From Pseudarthrobacter enclensis (lineage in GTDB: Bacteria; Actinomycetota; Actinomycetes; Actinomycetales; Micrococcaceae): a DNA stretch of 64,000 nucleotides. The position numbers and the translations under genes are program-made. The notes beneath the pieces were generated by a model. It saw only the letters and a list, made by a program, of their open reading frames with translations, ran no database searches and had not been told where the DNA came from. Location of the stretch: positions 104,700 through 168,699 of the forward strand of contig NZ_KQ758607.1 in the NCBI RefSeq assembly GCF_001457025.1. The letters are read 5' to 3'. How positions within the stretch are numbered: position 1 is the first letter of the stretch; each line of letters begins with the position of its first letter. This document shows, one piece after another, positions 61,012-64,000 of the stretch.

Positions 61012-61881
61012 ATGACGGACAAGAGCAGGAAGGCGCTCATCAGCGTTGGGCTGGCAGTGGTGGCTGCGGTGCTGATCGCCCTCGCCGGCAGCCAGGGCGG
61101 TTCCAGCATCGGCGGATTCCCGGTGTTCGCGCTGGGCGTGGCGGCGGCAATGCTCATTCAGTGGCTGGTGTTCATCCCGTCCTTCGCCAAACAGACGGAG
61201 AAGTTCTATGACCTCACCGGGGCGCTGACCTACATCTCCATCACGGTGTTCTTGGTACTGGCCAGCCCCGGCATTGACGCCCGCGGCATGCTGCTGGCGG
61301 CCATGGTGGTCCTCTGGGCCTTGCGGCTGGGCGGCTTCCTCTTCCTGCGGGTCATGAAGCACGGCAAGGACGACCGCTTCGATGAACTCAAGCCGGACTT
61401 TGCCCGCTACCTGAACACCTGGACCCTGCAGGGCCTGTGGGTGGTCCTCACCGCCGCCCTCGCCTGGGTTGCCATCACCTCCGACAAGAAAGTGGGCCTG
61501 GACTGGTTCTTCTGGGTGGGCCTGGTGGTCTGGATCGTGGGCATCACCGTGGAAATCACCGCCGACGTGCAGAAGACCCGGTTCAAGAACGATCCCGCCA
61601 ACAAGGGCCGCTTCATCTCCACCGGCCTGTGGTCCAGGAGCCGGCACCCCAACTACTTCGGCGAAATCACGCTCTGGGTGGGCGTGGCCATCATCGCCCT
61701 GCCCGTCCTGCAGGGGTGGCAGTGGGCTGCCCTGGTCTCCCCGGTGTTCGTCACCCTCCTGCTGACCAAAGGCAGCGGCGTTCCGCCGCTGGAGGCCAAG
61801 GCGGACAAGAAGTGGGGCGGCCAGCCGGATTACGAGCAGTACAAGAAGAGCACCCCCGTCCTGGTGCCCAAACTCACCTGA
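61012..61881 (+). CDS. DUF1295 / steroid-5-alpha-reductase-like membrane protein
   Basis: 289 aa from ATG 61012 (GGGAAAGGA upstream). About 6 TM. Characteristic end GRFISTGLWSRSRHPNYFGEITLWVGVAI, with the RHPNYFGE block of the DUF1295/ICMT-like family. Likely reduces a C=C or methylates a lipid; bacterial substrate unknown. Its stop is followed by the promoter of the riboswitch-controlled terC. Confidence 0.9.
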   Translation: MTDKSRKALISVGLAVVAAVLIALAGSQGGSSIGGFPVFALGVAAAMLIQWLVFIPSFAKQTEKFYDLTGALTYISITVFLVLASPGIDARGMLLAAMVVLWALRLGGFLFLRVMKHGKDDRFDELKPDFARYLNTWTLQGLWVVLTAALAWVAITSDKKVGLDWFFWVGLVVWIVGITVEITADVQKTRFKNDPANKGRFISTGLWSRSRHPNYFGEITLWVGVAIIALPVLQGWQWAALVSPVFVTLLLTKGSGVPPLEAKADKKWGGQPDYEQYKKSTPVLVPKLT

Positions 61882-61906
61882 CCCGGATCCATCCATGCGT
61901 TAGGAT
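61878..61906 (+). promoter_or_regulatory. Candidate promoter of the riboswitch-terC unit
   Basis: CTGACC (61878-61883), 17-base spacer, TAGGAT (61901-61906). Predicted start about 61913, just before the riboswitch, so the -35 overlaps the DUF1295 stop codon. Confidence 0.55.
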
Positions 61907-61913
61907 TGATGCA

Positions 61914-62015
61914 TCAAGGGGAGTACTCCCGTCTGTGAGTGGCCCGTCAATACGGACGCAGCGAAGCGTCCCGGGCCACCGGCTCCGGTTCAACCGGGCG
62001 GAGGAGACCTTGGCG
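61914..62015 (+). promoter_or_regulatory. yybP-ykoY-type (Mn2+) riboswitch
   Basis: The 5' box AAGGGGAGTA (61917-61925 region) and the 3' box GGAGACCTTGG (62004-62013) match the conserved paired ends of yybP-ykoY RNAs, with GC-rich arms between. This family senses Mn2+ and usually precedes TerC/Alx genes. GTACTCC (61923-61929) is exactly complementary to the terC ribosome site GGAGTAC (62039-62045), suggesting translational gating. Confidence 0.8.
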
Positions 62016-62049
62016 TAACTGTCAGCGCCAACCCCTTTGGAGTACCCAT

Positions 62050-63129
62050 ATGCAGGTCACACCGCTCATCTGGATCATCACCATTGCCGTGACAATCCTG
62101 TTCTTCGTTTACGAATTCTTCGCCCACGTCCGCAAGCCCCACGAGCCGTCCATCGGCGAATCGGCACGCTGGTCCGCCTTCTACATTGGACTGGCGCTCC
62201 TGTTCGGCGTCGGGATCGGCATGGTCTCCGGCTGGAACTTCGGCGGTGAATACTTTGCCGGCTACCTGACGGAGAAGGCCCTGTCCATCGACAACCTCTT
62301 CGTGTTCCTGATCGTGATGTCAGGATTCGCCGTCCCCAAGAAGTACCAGCAGAAGGTGCTGATGGTGGGCATCATCATCGCGCTGGTGCTGCGCGGCGGG
62401 TTCATCGCCATCGGTGCCACCCTGATTGAAAACTTCTCCTGGATCTTCTACATCTTCGGTGCCCTGCTGCTCTTCCTGGCATACAAGCAGGCGTTTGGCG
62501 GCCACGACTCCAACCCGGCGGACGGCAAATTCATGCAGTTGGTGCGCCGCGTGGTTCCGCTCACCGATGAGTATCACGAGGACAAGATCACCGTGAAGCA
62601 GGGCGGCAAGCGTTTCGCCACCCCGATGCTCCTGACCATCATCGCCATCGGCTTCGTTGACCTGATCTTCGCCGTCGACTCGATCCCCGCGATCTACGGC
62701 CTCACCAACGAGGCCTACATCGTCTTCACCGCCAACGCCTTTGCGCTGATGGGCCTGCGGCAGCTGTTCTTCCTCATCGGCGGACTGCTGGAACGCCTGG
62801 TCTACCTGGCACAGGGCCTGGCCGTCATCCTGGCGTTCATCGGCGTAAAGCTCGTCTTCCACGCGCTGCACGTCAACGAGCTCCCCTTCGTCAACGGCGG
62901 GCAGCCGTTGCTCTGGGTTCCGGAGATCCCCATCTGGTTCTCGCTGCTCTTCATCTTCGCCACCATTGTGGTGGCCACCGTGGCGAGCCTGGTCAAGACC
63001 CGCAAGGACGGAAAGGACGACGACGGCCGTCCGGTCGACGGCGGCAAGGGCACCGGAGCAGTCCAGCAGCAGGGGCCGGCGTCGGATCTTGACGAGGACC
63101 GGAGCCTCAGCGGGGGAGCGTCCAAGTAG
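62050..63129 (+). CDS. TerC/Alx-family membrane protein (second copy, riboswitch-controlled)
   Basis: 359 aa from ATG 62050, the start decided by GGAGTAC 5 bases upstream. Similar TM layout to the copy at 24006: AGYLTEKALSIDNLFVFLIVMSG, FIAIGATLIENFSWIFYIFGALL, RFATPMLLTIIAIGFVDLIFAVDSIPAIYGLTNEAYIVF. Expected to export Mn2+ or handle metal ions in the membrane. It differs from the other copy by a shorter tail and its riboswitch leader, which should raise output when Mn2+ is high. Confidence 0.93.
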   Translation: MQVTPLIWIITIAVTILFFVYEFFAHVRKPHEPSIGESARWSAFYIGLALLFGVGIGMVSGWNFGGEYFAGYLTEKALSIDNLFVFLIVMSGFAVPKKYQQKVLMVGIIIALVLRGGFIAIGATLIENFSWIFYIFGALLLFLAYKQAFGGHDSNPADGKFMQLVRRVVPLTDEYHEDKITVKQGGKRFATPMLLTIIAIGFVDLIFAVDSIPAIYGLTNEAYIVFTANAFALMGLRQLFFLIGGLLERLVYLAQGLAVILAFIGVKLVFHALHVNELPFVNGGQPLLWVPEIPIWFSLLFIFATIVVATVASLVKTRKDGKDDDGRPVDGGKGTGAVQQQGPASDLDEDRSLSGGASK

Positions 63130-63146
63130 GTTCTGCACAGACTGGC

Positions 63147-63204
63147 GGCCCGGGCCTGCCGGTGTGATCCACTCCATACGGGTCACATCCGGCGGGCCCG
63201 GGCC
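63147..63204 (+). terminator. Long hairpin terminator of terC
   Basis: GGCCCGGGCCTGCCGGTGTG pairs with CACATCCGGCGGGCCCGGGC (near-perfect, ~22 bp) around a 9-base loop, then ACCTTTG. It also separates terC from the rrn control region. Confidence 0.8.
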
Positions 63205-63282
63205 ACCTTTGTGCCGCCAAGCCCTCGGTTTCCGCGTGATTCCGCGGCTTTCCAGGGTGCGCGGAGCCCGGTGCGGGTGGAT

Positions 63283-63311
63283 TTGCGGTGGGGTTGGTGG
63301 GCGTGTATTGT
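63283..63311 (+). promoter_or_regulatory. rrn promoter P1 (candidate)
   Basis: TTGCGG (63283-63288), 17-base spacer, TATTGT (63306-63311). A start near 63318 gives a ~390-base leader before 16S. Confidence 0.6.
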
Positions 63312-63705
63312 TTTCTGAGTCGCCGCCGCTGATGCGGAAAAATAGCGGCGAAAACCCCTTCTGAACGGCCTGAAAAATGGTTCGCTTTTGAGTGTGCCTG
63401 ATCGGGTGGGGCTGGTCCTTGATTGCTTGGGGCCGCGGGTAACGCGGTTTGCAAAGTGGTGGGGGATCGGGTAAGTTTGAAAAGTTGCTCCGGAGCGATC
63501 CTGAACGGAATTGTTTGGGTGGTGCCGGGTGTGTCTGTTGTTTGAGAACTCAATAGTGTGCCAAGTTTGTTGATACCAATTGTTTTATTGGTTGTTTTGG
63601 CTGTGCCGCCACCCCGTGGTTGGCATGGTTTTTACAGCTGGTTTCAAATTTTGTGCAGCCTTTTCTGGTGTTATTTCCACTGGTTTTGGTTGTGTCTGTT
63701 TGTTT
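63312..63705 (+). other. Pre-16S rRNA leader
   Basis: Contains GCCGCCGCT-N13-AGCGGCG (63322 region), the conserved element TTTGAGAACTCAATAGTGTG (63541 region) and an ACCAAT/ATTGGT hairpin near 63576-63593, probably for processing by RNase III. No open reading frame of note. Confidence 0.75.
63449..63477 (+). promoter_or_regulatory. rrn promoter P2 (candidate)
   Basis: TTGCAA (63449-63454), 17-base spacer, TAAGTT (63472-63477), followed by TTGAAAAGTTGC, typical of actinobacterial rRNA promoters. Start near 63484. Confidence 0.7.

Positions 63706-64000
<295 letters not shown>

Overview
The window is chromosomal DNA of a high-GC Gram-positive bacterium, most likely Arthrobacter or Pseudarthrobacter (Micrococcaceae). 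The basis is the first ~295 bases of a 16S rRNA gene at the right end, the actinobacterial gene set (bioB with a bsaP partner, DUF6318 lipoprotein, MSMEG_6728 family, an Rpf-like transglycosylase with LysM, OFA transporter with a small subunit), heavy GC codon bias and many leaderless starts. I see no prophage, insertion sequence, CRISPR array or tRNA; it reads as ordinary core-plus-accessory chromosome running into an rrn operon.

Layout. 1-4.4 kb: tail of an OmpR-type response regulator, a convergent degenerate Hpt protein, a secreted GH26 enzyme, an orphan Vsr endonuclease, an FMN-binding protein and the bioB-bsaP pair. 4.6-12.5 kb: NCS1 permease, a DUF6318 lipoprotein with a secreted partner, an Old Yellow Enzyme and Tex. 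12.5-20 kb: DUF2071 protein, an SDR/MSMEG_6728 pair, Rpf-like LysM transglycosylase, adenosine deaminase, a striking winged-helix/basic-linker/X25 starch-binding-domain fusion, and acylphosphatase. 20-27 kb: a giant TM0106-type nuclease-helicase, TerC, and RecQ with a UvrD-like Tudor tail. 27-32.5 kb: C1/molybdenum group (FdhF/YdeP oxidoreductase, DUF6457, aldo/keto reductase, glutathione-independent formaldehyde dehydrogenase). 32.6-44 kb: transporters, dienelactone hydrolase, GH13, methyltransferase, ArsR-SRPBCC fusion with a perfect operator, LuxR regulator, sugar isomerase under two palindromes. 44-57 kb: small stress and regulatory genes (MarR-MFS, XRE-DUF2975, SOUL, GNATs, VOC proteins, DinB proteins, Usp) and a large FAD dehydrogenase. 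57-63 kb: OFA transporter plus 46-aa subunit, DUF1275, DUF2177, DUF1295, and a second TerC behind a yybP-ykoY-type manganese riboswitch. 63.2-64 kb: two rrn promoters, leader and the 16S start.

How it works together. Most genes are single transcription units or 2-gene operons. At least 18 of them have a -10-like hexamer placed exactly 6-7 bases before the start codon, so they should make leaderless mRNAs; in three places the upstream gene's stop codon is part of that hexamer or abuts it. Convergent genes are separated by long palindromes, two of which (near 19.7 and 23.9 kb) are ~77% identical copies of a 66-bp dispersed palindromic element whose core recurs near 40.9 kb. The most novel candidates are the wHTH-X25 fusion, the palindromic element family, the dual operators of the sugar isomerase, and the riboswitch whose 5' strand is complementary to the terC ribosome-binding site.
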